The notes under the pieces are model-generated. The model made no database searches. It was not told the DNA's origin and saw only the letters and a list, made by a program, of their open reading frames with translations. The position numbers were made by a program, and so were the translations under genes. From Alkalihalobacillus pseudalcaliphilus (GTDB taxonomy: Bacteria > Bacillota > Bacilli > Bacillales > Bacillaceae_D), in NCBI RefSeq assembly GCF_028610675.1, contig NZ_JAQQWS010000001.1, positions 310,001 through 374,000 of the forward strand: DNA of 64,000 bases, written 5' to 3'. Shown here piece after piece: positions 35,643 through 44,636 of the stretch (its first letter is position 1; every line of letters begins with the position of its first letter).

Positions 35643-36935
35643 GTGACCATTGCAACGATTACAAAAGTCAAAACTGGACTCAGTGGACAGATTAAAATAC
35701 CAGGAGATAAATCAATTTCACATCGAGCGGTCATGTTTGGTGCTATAGCCAAAGGAAAAACGACTGTAAGTGGCTTTTTACCAGGTGAGGATTGCTTGAG
35801 TACCATTCGTTGTTTCCGAAAACTAGGCGTCGAAATTAAGCAAGATGGCGAGAATGTGGAAATCCAAGGTGTTGGTTTGGATGGTCTCAAAGAACCTATT
35901 GATATTTTAGACGTCGGAAATTCAGGGACAACGACTCGATTGATGTTAGGTATATTAGCGGCCAGGCCTTTTCACTCTGTGATAATCGGTGATGATTCAA
36001 TCGCTAAACGACCGATGGCCCGAGTTACAGAGCCGTTAAAAAGTTTTGGAGCACAAATTGACGGACGTGGGAATGGGAATTATACACCTTTGTCCATTCG
36101 TGGTGGTGCGACAAAGGCCATTACCTATACTTTACCTGTTGCGAGTGCCCAAGTGAAATCGGCTTTGTTACTTGCGGGATTGCAAAGTGAAGGGGTTACG
36201 ACTGTTACGGAGCCACGTTTAACGAGAGATCATACAGAAAGAATGCTAGAAACGTTCGGTGTTAGCATTCAACGTGAAGGTAAATCCATATCTATCGAAG
36301 GTGGACAGACTTTAACGGGGCAACATATTGAAGTGCCAGGTGACATATCCTCTGCTGCCTTTTTCCTTGTTGCAGGAGCGATTGTTCCCGAAAGTACATG
36401 TACATTACTTCAGGTGGGCCTAAACCCAACTCGTGCAGGGATTATGGAAGTATTAGAAGCTATGGGTGCTCGCGTATCGATTGCTAATCAGCGGATGGTT
36501 GGTTCTGAACCTGTTGCAGATATCACGATTGAAACATCACAATTAAAAGGTACCGTTATTGAAGGGGACCTCATTCCTCGTTTAATCGATGAGATTCCAG
36601 TCATTGCTGTATTGGCTACACAAGCAGAAGGACAAACGATCATTAAAGACGCTGAAGAATTAAAGGTCAAAGAAACGAATCGTATAGATACGGTTGTGAG
36701 TGAACTTTCAAAACTCGGAGCAACGATTGAAGCAACAGAAGATGGAATGATTATAACGGGAAAGTCGACTCTAAAAGGTGGAACCGTTGATAGTTTTGGT
36801 GACCATCGAATCGGGATGGCCATGGCGGTAGCTGGATTAATTGCGGAGCAAGAAGTCGTGATCCAAGATAGTAAAGCGATTGCGGTTTCCTACCCAACTT
36901 TCTTTGAACATATTGAAACATTAATAAACGTGTAA
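35643..36935 (+). CDS. aroA: 3-phosphoshikimate 1-carboxyvinyltransferase (EPSP synthase)
   Basis: Sixth shikimate step, the glyphosate target. The 430 residues have IPGDKSISHRAVMFG, LDVGNSGTTTRLMLGILA, PVASAQVKSALLLAGL, LTRDHTERML, IPRLIDEIPVIAV, LKVKETNRID and the C-terminal DHRIGMAMAVAG. The start is GTG 35643 after GGGGAG; the overlapping ATG at 35641 is followed at once by a stop. It closes the aromatic supraoperon (called aroE in B. subtilis) and has its own terminator. Confidence 0.97.
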   Translation: MTIATITKVKTGLSGQIKIPGDKSISHRAVMFGAIAKGKTTVSGFLPGEDCLSTIRCFRKLGVEIKQDGENVEIQGVGLDGLKEPIDILDVGNSGTTTRLMLGILAARPFHSVIIGDDSIAKRPMARVTEPLKSFGAQIDGRGNGNYTPLSIRGGATKAITYTLPVASAQVKSALLLAGLQSEGVTTVTEPRLTRDHTERMLETFGVSIQREGKSISIEGGQTLTGQHIEVPGDISSAAFFLVAGAIVPESTCTLLQVGLNPTRAGIMEVLEAMGARVSIANQRMVGSEPVADITIETSQLKGTVIEGDLIPRLIDEIPVIAVLATQAEGQTIIKDAEELKVKETNRIDTVVSELSKLGATIEATEDGMIITGKSTLKGGTVDSFGDHRIGMAMAVAGLIAEQEVVIQDSKAIAVSYPTFFEHIETLINV

Positions 36936-36946
36936 TCAATAGGTGA

Positions 36947-36976
36947 AAGCTAAGTTCTACTGAACTTAGCTTTTTC
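36947..36976 (+). terminator. Terminator after aroA
   Basis: A perfect 11-bp stem, AAGCTAAGTTC (36947-36957) with GAACTTAGCTT (36962-36972), a four-base loop, then T. Confidence 0.85.
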
Positions 36977-37002
36977 TTGAATGACCGGTCAAAAAAATAA
37001 GC

Positions 37003-37116
37003 AAAAAAAGAACCTAATTTGTCAAAACGCCTTTCGTAAGCGTTTTCAAATTAGGCTTTAGCATTAAGCTAAACAGATATATTGTATGGATAGGAGTGGA
37101 GAGAAACCATACGCTT
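37003..37116 (-). ncRNA. Candidate small RNA, three hairpins, cre-flanked promoter
   Basis: A complete transcription unit can be read on the - strand. A promoter at 37150-37123 would start RNA near 37116. The RNA folds into three adjoining hairpins: SL1, GTATGG with CCATAC (37112-37084), whose 17-base loop is pyrimidine-rich (UUUCUCUCCACUCCUAU); SL2, UUUAGC with GCUAAA (37073-37057); and SL3, CCTAATTTG...CAAATTAGG (37055-37013), followed by TTCTTTTTTT, an intrinsic terminator on this strand only. No ribosome binding site or sizeable reading frame is present. The C-rich loop could pair with Shine-Dalgarno sequences. It is not one I can name, and expression is inferred. Confidence 0.65.
37035..37048 (-). 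promoter_or_regulatory. cre-like site inside the candidate sRNA
   Basis: Read on the - strand as TGAAAACGCTTACG, 13 of 14 with the CcpA consensus TGWAANCGNTNWCA. It also forms part of the SL3 stem, so the match may be structural. Confidence 0.45.
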
Positions 37117-37122
37117 AACTTT

Positions 37123-37150
37123 ATTATAGCGCTTACATTGGAAGTGTCAA
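37123..37150 (-). promoter_or_regulatory. Sigma-A promoter of the candidate sRNA with overlapping cre
   Basis: On the - strand: TTGACA (37150-37145), a 16-base spacer, TATAAT (37128-37123); both hexamers are consensus. TGTAAGCGCTATAA (37137-37124) lies in the spacer and -10 and matches the cre consensus at 13 of 14, so CcpA binding would repress. Confidence 0.7.
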
Positions 37151-37212
37151 TAAAAAGATAAAAAAATTCACACTTTTTTGTGAGTTGTAGAAAAAGGGGA
37201 AAAGTACCGATG

Positions 37213-37290
37213 TTTTGTATGAAAGTTGGTTAAAGCTCATGTTCCGATCGTTAATCAACGCTACCGAAAATCATGCTCCGTATACGTCCA
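37213..37290. repeat. Dispersed repeat fragment (type A end)
   Basis: TTTTGTATGAAAGTTGG (37213-37229), TTAAAGCTCATG (shared with the reverse of 22.2 kb) and GCTACCGAAAATCATGCTCC (37262-37281), as in the copies at 21.5, 23.1 and 62.6 kb. No right end is found. Confidence 0.6.
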
Positions 37291-37365
37291 ACCCTCATCT
37301 TCGTTCTTTTTTTCATAGCGATTGCATAGCTTGTCTATAAAAGATTCGCTAGGAGGCATCGTATC

Positions 37366-38256
37366 ATGTACTTAATTGACCGCGTAAATGAAATGAGAGA
37401 AGGACACTTCATCCAGAGAGTCTACTTAGTAAATGAAGGCAAAGTGACATTTGTCCAAAATCAATTTGCCCATTGGAATAAGCGTCGAATGGATATGAGC
37501 GGATTTACGCTAGAGGTAGGCCGAGTAATGAGTGAACATCACACCCTAGACGAAAACACTCACAATGACCAAAGCCATTTGATTAAAAAAGGATGTACAA
37601 CTGCCGTTTTATTTCCTCAAGTCGCATACGAATCAAAGATTCAAGACGTATACGATACAACCAAAAAGAAGATGTATTCGAGTAGGGTCGATTATGTCAT
37701 TGGCTTAGAAATACCATTAAGATTGTTGCGACCATCTGTTTTATTAGCATGCAAAAAATATAAAATACCTGCTCTCAAAATCGAGATTAAACAAGGGGAC
37801 AAGCCTGCGGACATGGCGTGGATGTATATAGCACAAGTTCAAAGAGAGTATCGAACAGTGCTATTGCCCTATTTCTCTTCTGGTAATGAAAGTGAAATAC
37901 AAGAGCAGAGAACTGCATGGAAACAAGCAATGTCTGATTATAAAATATCATGGCATTCCTTTATTAAAGAAGGAAAACCGTGGCCTAAGGAGCTATTGCA
38001 AAAAGTAGGATTATATCCGATTAAAGGCACACTTATGGTTGGTAGCGACCTAGACTATTTACTATTTTCAGAGAATCAATCTCAATTAGTTGATGCGAAT
38101 GATAATCTCGATTATGATTATAGACATCCATGTATCGTTGTACTTAGGGGACAAATAATTAAAATCAATGAGCAAGATGGTGGCAAGCTAGGATATGGAC
38201 GTTTGATTGACATCAAGATGCCAGGACGTTTATTAGCGATGGGTATCGTCTATTAG
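37366..38256 (+). CDS. Hypothetical protein of 296 residues
   Basis: I do not recognise this family. The start is well supported (AGGAGG nine bases before the ATG) and codon use resembles neighbours. The protein looks soluble, with no signal peptide or membrane helix. It has LIKKGCTTAVLFPQ near 73-86, VDYVIGLEIPLRLL, KKYKIPALKIEI and a C-terminal YGRLIDIKMPGRLL. The order of these segments vaguely recalls an amidohydrolase barrel without its metal-binding histidines; that is only an impression. It stands between aroA and ypiA, where B. subtilis has no such gene. Confidence 0.75.
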   Translation: MYLIDRVNEMREGHFIQRVYLVNEGKVTFVQNQFAHWNKRRMDMSGFTLEVGRVMSEHHTLDENTHNDQSHLIKKGCTTAVLFPQVAYESKIQDVYDTTKKKMYSSRVDYVIGLEIPLRLLRPSVLLACKKYKIPALKIEIKQGDKPADMAWMYIAQVQREYRTVLLPYFSSGNESEIQEQRTAWKQAMSDYKISWHSFIKEGKPWPKELLQKVGLYPIKGTLMVGSDLDYLLFSENQSQLVDANDNLDYDYRHPCIVVLRGQIIKINEQDGGKLGYGRLIDIKMPGRLLAMGIVY

Positions 38257-38278
38257 CTTTAGCCGCAAGTTGGGGGTT

Positions 38279-39553
38279 ATGATGAAAGAAATTGAAGTGG
38301 TTTTGCAAAAAATTGAAGAAGGTCAGGTAGAGGAAGGCTTACAGAAGTTAAAATTAGCCAAAGAAAAAGCTACACATGACCAATTATACTCAATAGCTGA
38401 GATCTATTATGAATTAGGTCATTTAAAGGAAGCGAAAGAAATTCTTGAGGAACTAATGGTGCTGTATCCTGATGAAGGAGCTGTTTTGATCCAACTTGCT
38501 GAAATTCTCATTGATTTAGATGAAGAAGATGAAGCGATAGAACTCTTATTAGAAATTAAAGATCACGATCCAATCTTTTTACAAGCACAATTATTACTAG
38601 CCGATCTTTACCAAATGCAGGCCTTAGATGAGGTTGCAGAGCAAAAGCTATTAATGGCTGCTAAACAAGCACCTGAAGAAGTTATTGTCTCTTTTGGTTT
38701 AGGTGATTTTTATTTAGGGCGTGGTGATTATCAAAAAAGTATCCCTTATTTAAAGAAGGCTCTTCATCAAAAAAGTGAATTACCGGAAGAGGTTCGAATT
38801 GAGCTTAAGCTAGCCGAGGCCTATAGTGCTGGAGGTCAGTTTGAAGAAGCCTTACATTATTATAAAGAAGGTTTAAAAGATTATTTTGAACCTCATGCTT
38901 TGTTCGGTTATGGATTTACCGCTTATCAAGTTGGAGATATGGTTTTAGCGATCGAGCAATTAGAAGCATTAAAAGCCCTAGATCCAGATTTTACGTCGCT
39001 TTATCCATATTTAGCGAAAGCGTTTGAAGCGGAGAATCGCTTAGATGAAGCGATGGACGCCTTACGTGCAGGGATGACCGTTGATGATTATAACGACCAG
39101 TTATATTTATTAGCAGGTAAATTAAGCTTTAAGCAACAAGACCCACAGCAAGGTATTGATTACTTACGACAAGCAATCGCTATAAATCCAAGTAATTTAG
39201 AAGCTACCCAAACGTTAGCGGCTTACTTAAAGAGTGAGCAACAATATGAGGAACTATTAGAATTACTAGATCATATTGATGATTTGGGTGAAGGTGGTGA
39301 CCCTTTATTAACTTGGTATAAAGCCAATGCTTTTCATCAAGAGGAACAATTTGAGCTTGCCAACCAGAACTATCAAGAAGTGATTAGTCATTTTCAGGAA
39401 GATCCTGATTTCCTTGAGGATTTTATTCAATTTTTATTTGAAAATGGTGAACGAAAAAAGGCGACTCCTTATTTGCACAAGCTACTTGAATTAGTGCCGA
39501 GTAGAGAGGATTTGCGTGAATTACTCATGGATGTGGAGAATGAAAATTTTTAA
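38279..39553 (+). CDS. ypiA: TPR-repeat protein YpiA
   Basis: About 424 residues made almost wholly of tetratricopeptide-like helical pairs (for example YEELGHLKEAKEILEELM-type, GDYQKSIPYLKKALHQ, GGQFEEALHYYKEGL and NRLDEAMDALRAGM), so it is a cytosolic protein-interaction scaffold of unknown partner. The length agrees with YpiA and it is followed by ypiB. ATG 38279 or 38282 after GGGGG; an in-frame TTG at 38270 is less likely. Confidence 0.9.
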   Translation: MMKEIEVVLQKIEEGQVEEGLQKLKLAKEKATHDQLYSIAEIYYELGHLKEAKEILEELMVLYPDEGAVLIQLAEILIDLDEEDEAIELLLEIKDHDPIFLQAQLLLADLYQMQALDEVAEQKLLMAAKQAPEEVIVSFGLGDFYLGRGDYQKSIPYLKKALHQKSELPEEVRIELKLAEAYSAGGQFEEALHYYKEGLKDYFEPHALFGYGFTAYQVGDMVLAIEQLEALKALDPDFTSLYPYLAKAFEAENRLDEAMDALRAGMTVDDYNDQLYLLAGKLSFKQQDPQQGIDYLRQAIAINPSNLEATQTLAAYLKSEQQYEELLELLDHIDDLGEGGDPLLTWYKANAFHQEEQFELANQNYQEVISHFQEDPDFLEDFIQFLFENGERKKATPYLHKLLELVPSREDLRELLMDVENENF

Positions 39554-39676
39554 AAAGAAATTGGTAAAAAAAGCAGGGAGTATGCTGTTAAAGGTAGAAT
39601 TAAAATAATATAAGCATCTCGACGGTAGATGGACGGATTATCCACTATCCGTTTGTTGTAAAAGGAGGGAGAAAGC

Positions 39677-40219
39677 ATGAGTAGCATTGTTCCTGTCGTA
39701 GAAAAAAAGGATTTTTTACGAAACTTCTTAAAGCAGTATGATTTAAAAAGAAGAGAGTGTGCTTGGTTATTAAATTACTTAATGAGTGATGATGATTTAA
39801 TGGAAAAGGTTCATTTTGTGGAAGTTGCTGACAATGCACCAAAATCATTAATCATTTCGGCTAATGGTGTCGAGAAGCCACCTTTTTCTTTCCATAAGTA
39901 CAATCATATTACGACTGATGCTGAAAAAGCTTTTCATGATATTCGATTAAATCAAACCGAAGAGATCTATATTGAGCTACATTTTTTAGGGTCAAGAACT
40001 TTCCCGCCGTATTTAGCCGTATTAGAGGACAACCCTTATTTACCTGAAAGTCAAGAAAGGCTTCAGCAAGTGGCCGATCAAGCGGAAAAAATCTTATCGA
40101 TTTCTTTAGCGAGCTTTAAAAAACAGCAACTACTTGCAAAGATTGACCAAGCATTAGACGAACGAAACGAGGAAGCATTCACTGCTCTAACTAAACAACT
40201 AAAAGAACTAGAAGAATAA
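39677..40219 (+). CDS. ypiB: UPF0302 protein YpiB
   Basis: A soluble 180-residue protein of the YpiB family: KRRECAWLLNYLMSDDDLMEKVHFVE near the N-terminus and an acidic coiled C-terminus (KIDQALDERNEEAF...). The biochemical role is unknown. AAAGGAGGG precedes the ATG. A terminator follows at 40226, separating it from ypiF and qcr. Confidence 0.9.
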   Translation: MSSIVPVVEKKDFLRNFLKQYDLKRRECAWLLNYLMSDDDLMEKVHFVEVADNAPKSLIISANGVEKPPFSFHKYNHITTDAEKAFHDIRLNQTEEIYIELHFLGSRTFPPYLAVLEDNPYLPESQERLQQVADQAEKILSISLASFKKQQLLAKIDQALDERNEEAFTALTKQLKELEE

Positions 40220-40225
40220 AAGGAA

Positions 40226-40262
40226 GAAAATAACGATGACTATAAGGTTATCGTTATTTTTC
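40226..40262 (+). terminator. Terminator after ypiB
   Basis: AATAACGAT (40228-40236) pairs with ATCGTTATT (40249-40257), extended by A/T pairs, then T and C. Confidence 0.75.
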
Positions 40263-40456
40263 TTTGATGAAAAGAATGCATGTTTGTGCTTTGAAATGTG
40301 TAATTTTGCAAGGGTATAAAGCGGGAAACGTTATAAGTATGAATACAACCAATTTTTGCGTCACAAATTTGTCATTTTTCGTTTGAGATGATTGGTGTTC
40401 AAACTATTTTTTTTTCTGTTTATTTGCTAGGATAAAGAGGAAAGGATGATGTTTTG

Positions 40457-40921
40457 ATGAAGTGGCAAGTGAATGATATTGATAAGTTTTTACAAGCCAA
40501 AGAATATGTAGATACCGCTTTTCTACCTCTTATACCCGTAACGAGTCAAAATCACCTTAAATCGATTGTAGCGATGGGTGACTTTATGACGATTATATCA
40601 AGGGAACTAGAACGTCAGTTCCAAGGAAGAGGTTTGCTATTTCCTGCATTCACTTATTTAAAATCTGAATCACCGGAAGAAAAAAAAGAGCGACTTTTAT
40701 CATGGATTGCTGAGCTTAAACAAGGAGGCTTTGAACATATATTCTTACTGAGCTCTGATGCAGACTGGAAAACGGTGGAGTCTTCATTACATGCAGATTT
40801 AATTTGGCTTCCTACGATTCCGTTAGAACATATGGATTTTACGAATAAACAACAAGTAATTGCGGAACAAATAAAACAACTTGTTCCATTATTGACGAAT
40901 ACGTGGCAAAACCGAGAATAA
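40457..40921 (+). CDS. ypiF: DUF2487 protein YpiF
   Basis: About 154 residues, soluble, starting MKWQVNDIDKFLQAKEYVDT and containing HIFLLSSDADW near the middle. The function is unknown. It is assigned by sequence type and by its fixed place before qcrA. ATG 40457 follows AAAGGATGATG; a TTG directly before it is in frame. Confidence 0.82.
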   Translation: MKWQVNDIDKFLQAKEYVDTAFLPLIPVTSQNHLKSIVAMGDFMTIISRELERQFQGRGLLFPAFTYLKSESPEEKKERLLSWIAELKQGGFEHIFLLSSDADWKTVESSLHADLIWLPTIPLEHMDFTNKQQVIAEQIKQLVPLLTNTWQNRE

Positions 40922-40955
40922 TAAGTAAAATACTTATTTCTATTTGGTGAAATAA

Positions 40956-40984
40956 TTGACACTATTTGTCCGTTAAGCTATTAT
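40956..40984 (+). promoter_or_regulatory. Sigma-A promoter of qcrABC
   Basis: TTGACA (40956-40961), exactly 17 bases, TATTAT (40979-40984), 79 bases before the qcrA start. Confidence 0.75.
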
Positions 40985-41062
40985 GGGTTATGTCCTAGTA
41001 TAATCTGTGTTTAATTATGTCCTTTTTAAAGGAACACCTTATTGTGTAGGGGGGGAAAACAA

Positions 41063-41572
41063 GTGAGTGAGAAAGAACACAAAGTATCAAGACGTCAATT
41101 TTTAACGTACACGCTTACAGGCGTTGGTGGCTTTATGGCTGCAGGTATGTTAATGCCTATGGCACGTTTTGCCCTTGATCCAGCGTTAAAAGCAGGTGCT
41201 GATTCTGACTTGATAACAGTTGCAGATCTTTCTGAATTAACAGAAGAACCACAATTGTTTCCAATGACATATACTCAAGATGATGCTTGGTATACGTCTG
41301 AGGTTTCAGAGAATGTTTTTTTGATGCTTAATGGAGATGATGTATTGGCTTTATCGCCAACATGTACCCATCTTGGTTGTCAAGTTGCTTTTGGTACGAA
41401 TGAAGATCACCCTGAGCAGTTTTACTGCCCATGTCACTTCGGACGATTTGACAAGCAAGGGAATAACATTCAAGGAACACCGCCAACTCGTCCATTAGAT
41501 GCCTATGAAGTAGTAGTTGAAGATGGTAAAGTTAAATTAGGTTCAATTTATCAACGACAAGGAGGGGCGTAA
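41063..41572 (+). CDS. qcrA: Menaquinol:cytochrome c reductase, Rieske iron-sulfur subunit
   Basis: Rieske protein of the b6c complex, passing electrons from menaquinol to cytochrome c. The 169 residues have a twin-arginine-like start (SRRQFLTYTLTGVGGFMAAG) with one membrane anchor and the 2Fe-2S motifs CTHLGCQV and CPCHFGRFD. The start is GTG 41063 after a G-rich site. It is first of the qcrABC operon behind the promoter at 40956. Confidence 0.96.
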   Translation: MSEKEHKVSRRQFLTYTLTGVGGFMAAGMLMPMARFALDPALKAGADSDLITVADLSELTEEPQLFPMTYTQDDAWYTSEVSENVFLMLNGDDVLALSPTCTHLGCQVAFGTNEDHPEQFYCPCHFGRFDKQGNNIQGTPPTRPLDAYEVVVEDGKVKLGSIYQRQGGA

Positions 41573-41575
41573 TCG

Positions 41576-42247
41576 ATGCTCCAAAAAATTTATGATTATG
41601 TGGATGAGCGTCTCGATATTACGCCAATGTGGCGTGACATTGCCGATCACGAAGTTCCTGAGCATGTTAACCCAGCTCACCACTTCTCTGCGTTTGTCTA
41701 TTGTTTTGGTGGCCTAACATTCTTTGTAACGGTTATCCAAATTTTGTCAGGTATGTTTTTAACGATGTATTATGCACCAGATATTATTAATGCTTATAAC
41801 TCGGTTGCTTATTTACAATCAGAGGTAGCATTTGGTGTCATTGTACGTGGAATGCATCACTGGGGTGCAAGTTTAGTTATTGTTATGATGTTTCTACATA
41901 CATTACGTGTATTCTTCACGGGTTCTTATAAGAAACCACGTGAACTTAACTGGGTAGTCGGAGTTTTAATTTTCTTCGTTATGCTTGCATTAGGTTTAAC
42001 AGGTTACTTATTACCGTGGGATATGAAAGCTTACTTTGCAACAGTTGTAACATTAACAATTGCTGAGAGTGTACCATTTATAGGTGGTTTTGCAAAAGCG
42101 TTACTTGCAGGGGGAGATATTGTAGGTGCCGTTACGTTAACGCGTTTCTTTGCTATCCACGTATTCTTCTTACCGGCTGCGCTACTTGGACTTCTTGCGG
42201 CTCACTTTATTATGATTCGCCGTCAAGGTATTTCTGGTCCTCTATAA
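41576..42247 (+). CDS. qcrB: Menaquinol:cytochrome c reductase, cytochrome b subunit
   Basis: Membrane cytochrome b6 of the complex, with four helices carrying two haems b. The 223 residues include heme-ligand regions RGMHHWGASLVIVMMFLH and TRFFAIHVFFLP. C43 in SAFVYCFGG corresponds to the cysteine that covalently binds an additional haem in Bacillus. It starts three bases after qcrA. Confidence 0.97.
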   Translation: MLQKIYDYVDERLDITPMWRDIADHEVPEHVNPAHHFSAFVYCFGGLTFFVTVIQILSGMFLTMYYAPDIINAYNSVAYLQSEVAFGVIVRGMHHWGASLVIVMMFLHTLRVFFTGSYKKPRELNWVVGVLIFFVMLALGLTGYLLPWDMKAYFATVVTLTIAESVPFIGGFAKALLAGGDIVGAVTLTRFFAIHVFFLPAALLGLLAAHFIMIRRQGISGPL

Positions 42248-42289
42248 GATAAACAACGTTATCATTTTCGCAGATAAGGAGGGAATAAG

Positions 42290-43063
42290 ATGAAGCGTGG
42301 TAAAGGGATGAAGTTCGTCGGCGATTCGCGTGTAAAAGTTGACGGACGTATGAAAAATATTCCTAAAGATTATTCGGAATACCCTGGTAAAACAGAAGCT
42401 TTCTGGCCGAACTACTTATTAAAAGAGTGGATGGTTGGTGCGGTATTTTTAATGGGATTCCTTTGTTTAACAATTGCACATCCAGCTCCGCTTGAGGCTC
42501 CAGCTGATCCAACAGCTGCTGGATATATTCCATTACCGGATTGGTATTTCTTATTTTTGTATCAATTATTAAAATACCCATTTGCATCTGGTGCTTATAA
42601 CGTAATTGGTACGGTTGTAATTCCAGGACTTGCATTTGGTGCATTATTACTTGCTCCATTTTTAGATACAGGTAAAGAACGTCGTCCATTAAAGCGTCCG
42701 ATTGCTTCTGGACTTATGATGTTAGGTGTCATTGCCGTTATTTTCTTAACTTGGGAATCTATTGACCAAAATGAAGCAGCTCCTGATCAAGGGGCTATCC
42801 AAGAAGAAGGCGACATTAACGTTGATGCTGAAGGGTATGAATATTATTCTCAGTCATGTATCGGCTGTCACGGTGATACAATGGCGGGAACAGGTATGGG
42901 ACCTTCACTTCTAGAAACTGAAAAAACAGCAGAAGAAATTGTTGAGATTGTTCAAGAAGGCTATAATAACATGCCAGCTGAAACATTCACAGGTTCTGAA
43001 GAAGAATTACAAATTCTAGCAGAATATGTTGCTGCACATGGTCAGCCTGAGGAAGAAGAATAA
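42290..43063 (+). CDS. qcrC: Menaquinol:cytochrome c reductase, cytochrome c subunit
   Basis: A 257-residue fusion of a subunit-IV-like membrane part (three helices; PLPDWYFLFLYQLLKYP is the quinol-site region) and a C-terminal cytochrome c domain with the haem motif CIGCH near 190. This fusion is typical of Bacillus b6c complexes. AAGGAGGG precedes the ATG. The operon ends at the hairpin at 43076. Confidence 0.96.
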   Translation: MKRGKGMKFVGDSRVKVDGRMKNIPKDYSEYPGKTEAFWPNYLLKEWMVGAVFLMGFLCLTIAHPAPLEAPADPTAAGYIPLPDWYFLFLYQLLKYPFASGAYNVIGTVVIPGLAFGALLLAPFLDTGKERRPLKRPIASGLMMLGVIAVIFLTWESIDQNEAAPDQGAIQEEGDINVDAEGYEYYSQSCIGCHGDTMAGTGMGPSLLETEKTAEEIVEIVQEGYNNMPAETFTGSEEELQILAEYVAAHGQPEEEE

Positions 43064-43075
43064 TGTCTTTTTTAT

Positions 43076-43113
43076 GACTCGGTGAAAAGATTTTCTTTTC
43101 ATCGGGTCTTTTC
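43076..43113 (+). terminator. Terminator after qcrC
   Basis: GACTCGGTGAAAAGA (43076-43090) pairs with TCTTTTCATCGGGTC (43094-43108), using two G-T pairs, then TTTTC. Confidence 0.8.
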
Positions 43114-43138
43114 TAATAGAAATGAAAGGGGGAACAAT

Positions 43139-43741
43139 ATGTTAAAACAAATTCTAACGATGTTTGGTCATCGTTCGATGCTCATTCTTTTATTAGTTAT
43201 TAATATACCGGGGACGATTTATGGTTTTTATTGGTATTGGGGGCAGTTACAACATACACCGCCTCAGTTTTTGATTTTTGTACCAGATAGTCCGACAGCT
43301 AGTTTGTTTTTTGTGTTTGTTTTAATTGCTTTTCTATGGAAAAAGAACTGGCCAATCATTGAAGCCTTGGCTGCTGTTACTTTGATAAAGTATGGAATTT
43401 GGGCCGTGGTAATGAATATGGCTACAGGCTTTTTGGGTGGTTCTCTTAATTGGCAGCATTATATGTTAATTGCTTCACATGCTGGTATGGCTTTACAAGC
43501 GGTCATTTACAGCCCTTATTTCCGAATCAAAGCATGGCATTTAGTGGTTGCTGCTATATGGACTTTACATAATGACTTTATTGATTATTTCTATGGGATG
43601 CATCCTTATTTATCAAGTTATATCATGCCACATATTGATTCGGTCATGATTTTTACTGTTAGCTTAAGTATTTTTTCGATAGTCTCTGTCTATTTCTTAT
43701 CGGTTAGAAAAAAATCACTAAAGCTATCAATTGATGCATAA
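43139..43741 (+). CDS. ypjA: DUF1405 membrane protein YpjA
   Basis: About 200 residues with five or six membrane segments (for example LILLLVINIPGTIYGFYWYW and LFFVFVLIAFLW). Its position after qcrC matches YpjA; the function is unknown. ATG 43139 follows AAAGGGGG. The in-frame start at 43082 lies in the qcrC terminator and is rejected. Confidence 0.85.
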   Translation: MLKQILTMFGHRSMLILLLVINIPGTIYGFYWYWGQLQHTPPQFLIFVPDSPTASLFFVFVLIAFLWKKNWPIIEALAAVTLIKYGIWAVVMNMATGFLGGSLNWQHYMLIASHAGMALQAVIYSPYFRIKAWHLVVAAIWTLHNDFIDYFYGMHPYLSSYIMPHIDSVMIFTVSLSIFSIVSVYFLSVRKKSLKLSIDA

Positions 43742-43813
43742 AACTTGTCCTTCTTTGGTCTAACCTTGTCCATTTCTTCATAGGATGGGAGTAGAAGAAG
43801 GAGGGACAAACTT

Positions 43814-44608
43814 ATGGATCGTCTTTTCAGGGCATTTCTTTGTGGTCTGTTACTCTTATTGGTTTTTCCTATACGTGTTTCTAGTGAAACAACCGATACT
43901 TGGGAACAGTTAAATAAAACGACAGATCAAGTTTTATTATATGTGAAGGCTGAGAATTTTGAGCAGGCCAAAATAGAATTAGCTTTTTTTTCCAATCAGT
44001 TTTTGCAGCTTAATTTTCAAGATGAATCGTTATCGATGAATGATTTACGCACAGTGGCAAATACACTTGAAAAAACAGAAGAAGCATTAGCTGCCTTACA
44101 ACTTGATTTTTCTGAACGTGTCCTTTATGCAACGAGTTTACGATTGACTGTCGATGCCTTATCGAGTGAATATGAACCGCTTTGGTTGTATACGGAACCT
44201 ACAGTTAAAGGCTCACTTGATTATATGCTAACTTCATTACAGCAAGAGGAAATACAACAATTTCAATATGGCGTGGGTGATTTTATCCGGCAATATGAGA
44301 TGTTACGTCCGGCCTTATATATTGATTTAGAGCAAGAACAACTCATGCGAGTCGATTCACAAATTAGGTATTTAGAAACGTTGATGAATGAAGAGGCAGA
44401 TAACGATGTGGTCACAGCACATGTAGAGCTTATTTCTAACGAGTGGGATTTGCTTTATGAGCGAGTCAAGGAGGAAAATTCAGATCCGTCTTTTATCTGG
44501 GTGGTTCTAACCATTGGAGGAATGATTTTTTTCTCGTTAATTTACGTAGGATTCCGAAAGTTTCAAGCGGAAAAACCGTTTCCTCGTAAAGCGAGAGGTG
44601 GGGAATAA
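43814..44608 (+). CDS. ypjB: Sporulation-associated protein YpjB
   Basis: A 264-residue protein with an N-terminal signal or anchor (RAFLCGLLLLLVFPIRVSS), a helical extracytoplasmic middle and a C-terminal membrane helix (FIWVVLTIGGMIFFSLIYVGF) followed by basic residues. It matches YpjB of B. subtilis in length, topology and position; the family is linked to sporulation but its mechanism is unknown. AAGGAGGG precedes the ATG. Confidence 0.85.
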   Translation: MDRLFRAFLCGLLLLLVFPIRVSSETTDTWEQLNKTTDQVLLYVKAENFEQAKIELAFFSNQFLQLNFQDESLSMNDLRTVANTLEKTEEALAALQLDFSERVLYATSLRLTVDALSSEYEPLWLYTEPTVKGSLDYMLTSLQQEEIQQFQYGVGDFIRQYEMLRPALYIDLEQEQLMRVDSQIRYLETLMNEEADNDVVTAHVELISNEWDLLYERVKEENSDPSFIWVVLTIGGMIFFSLIYVGFRKFQAEKPFPRKARGGE

Positions 44609-44636
44609 TGTGAATGAAATGTGAACAAACTGTACA

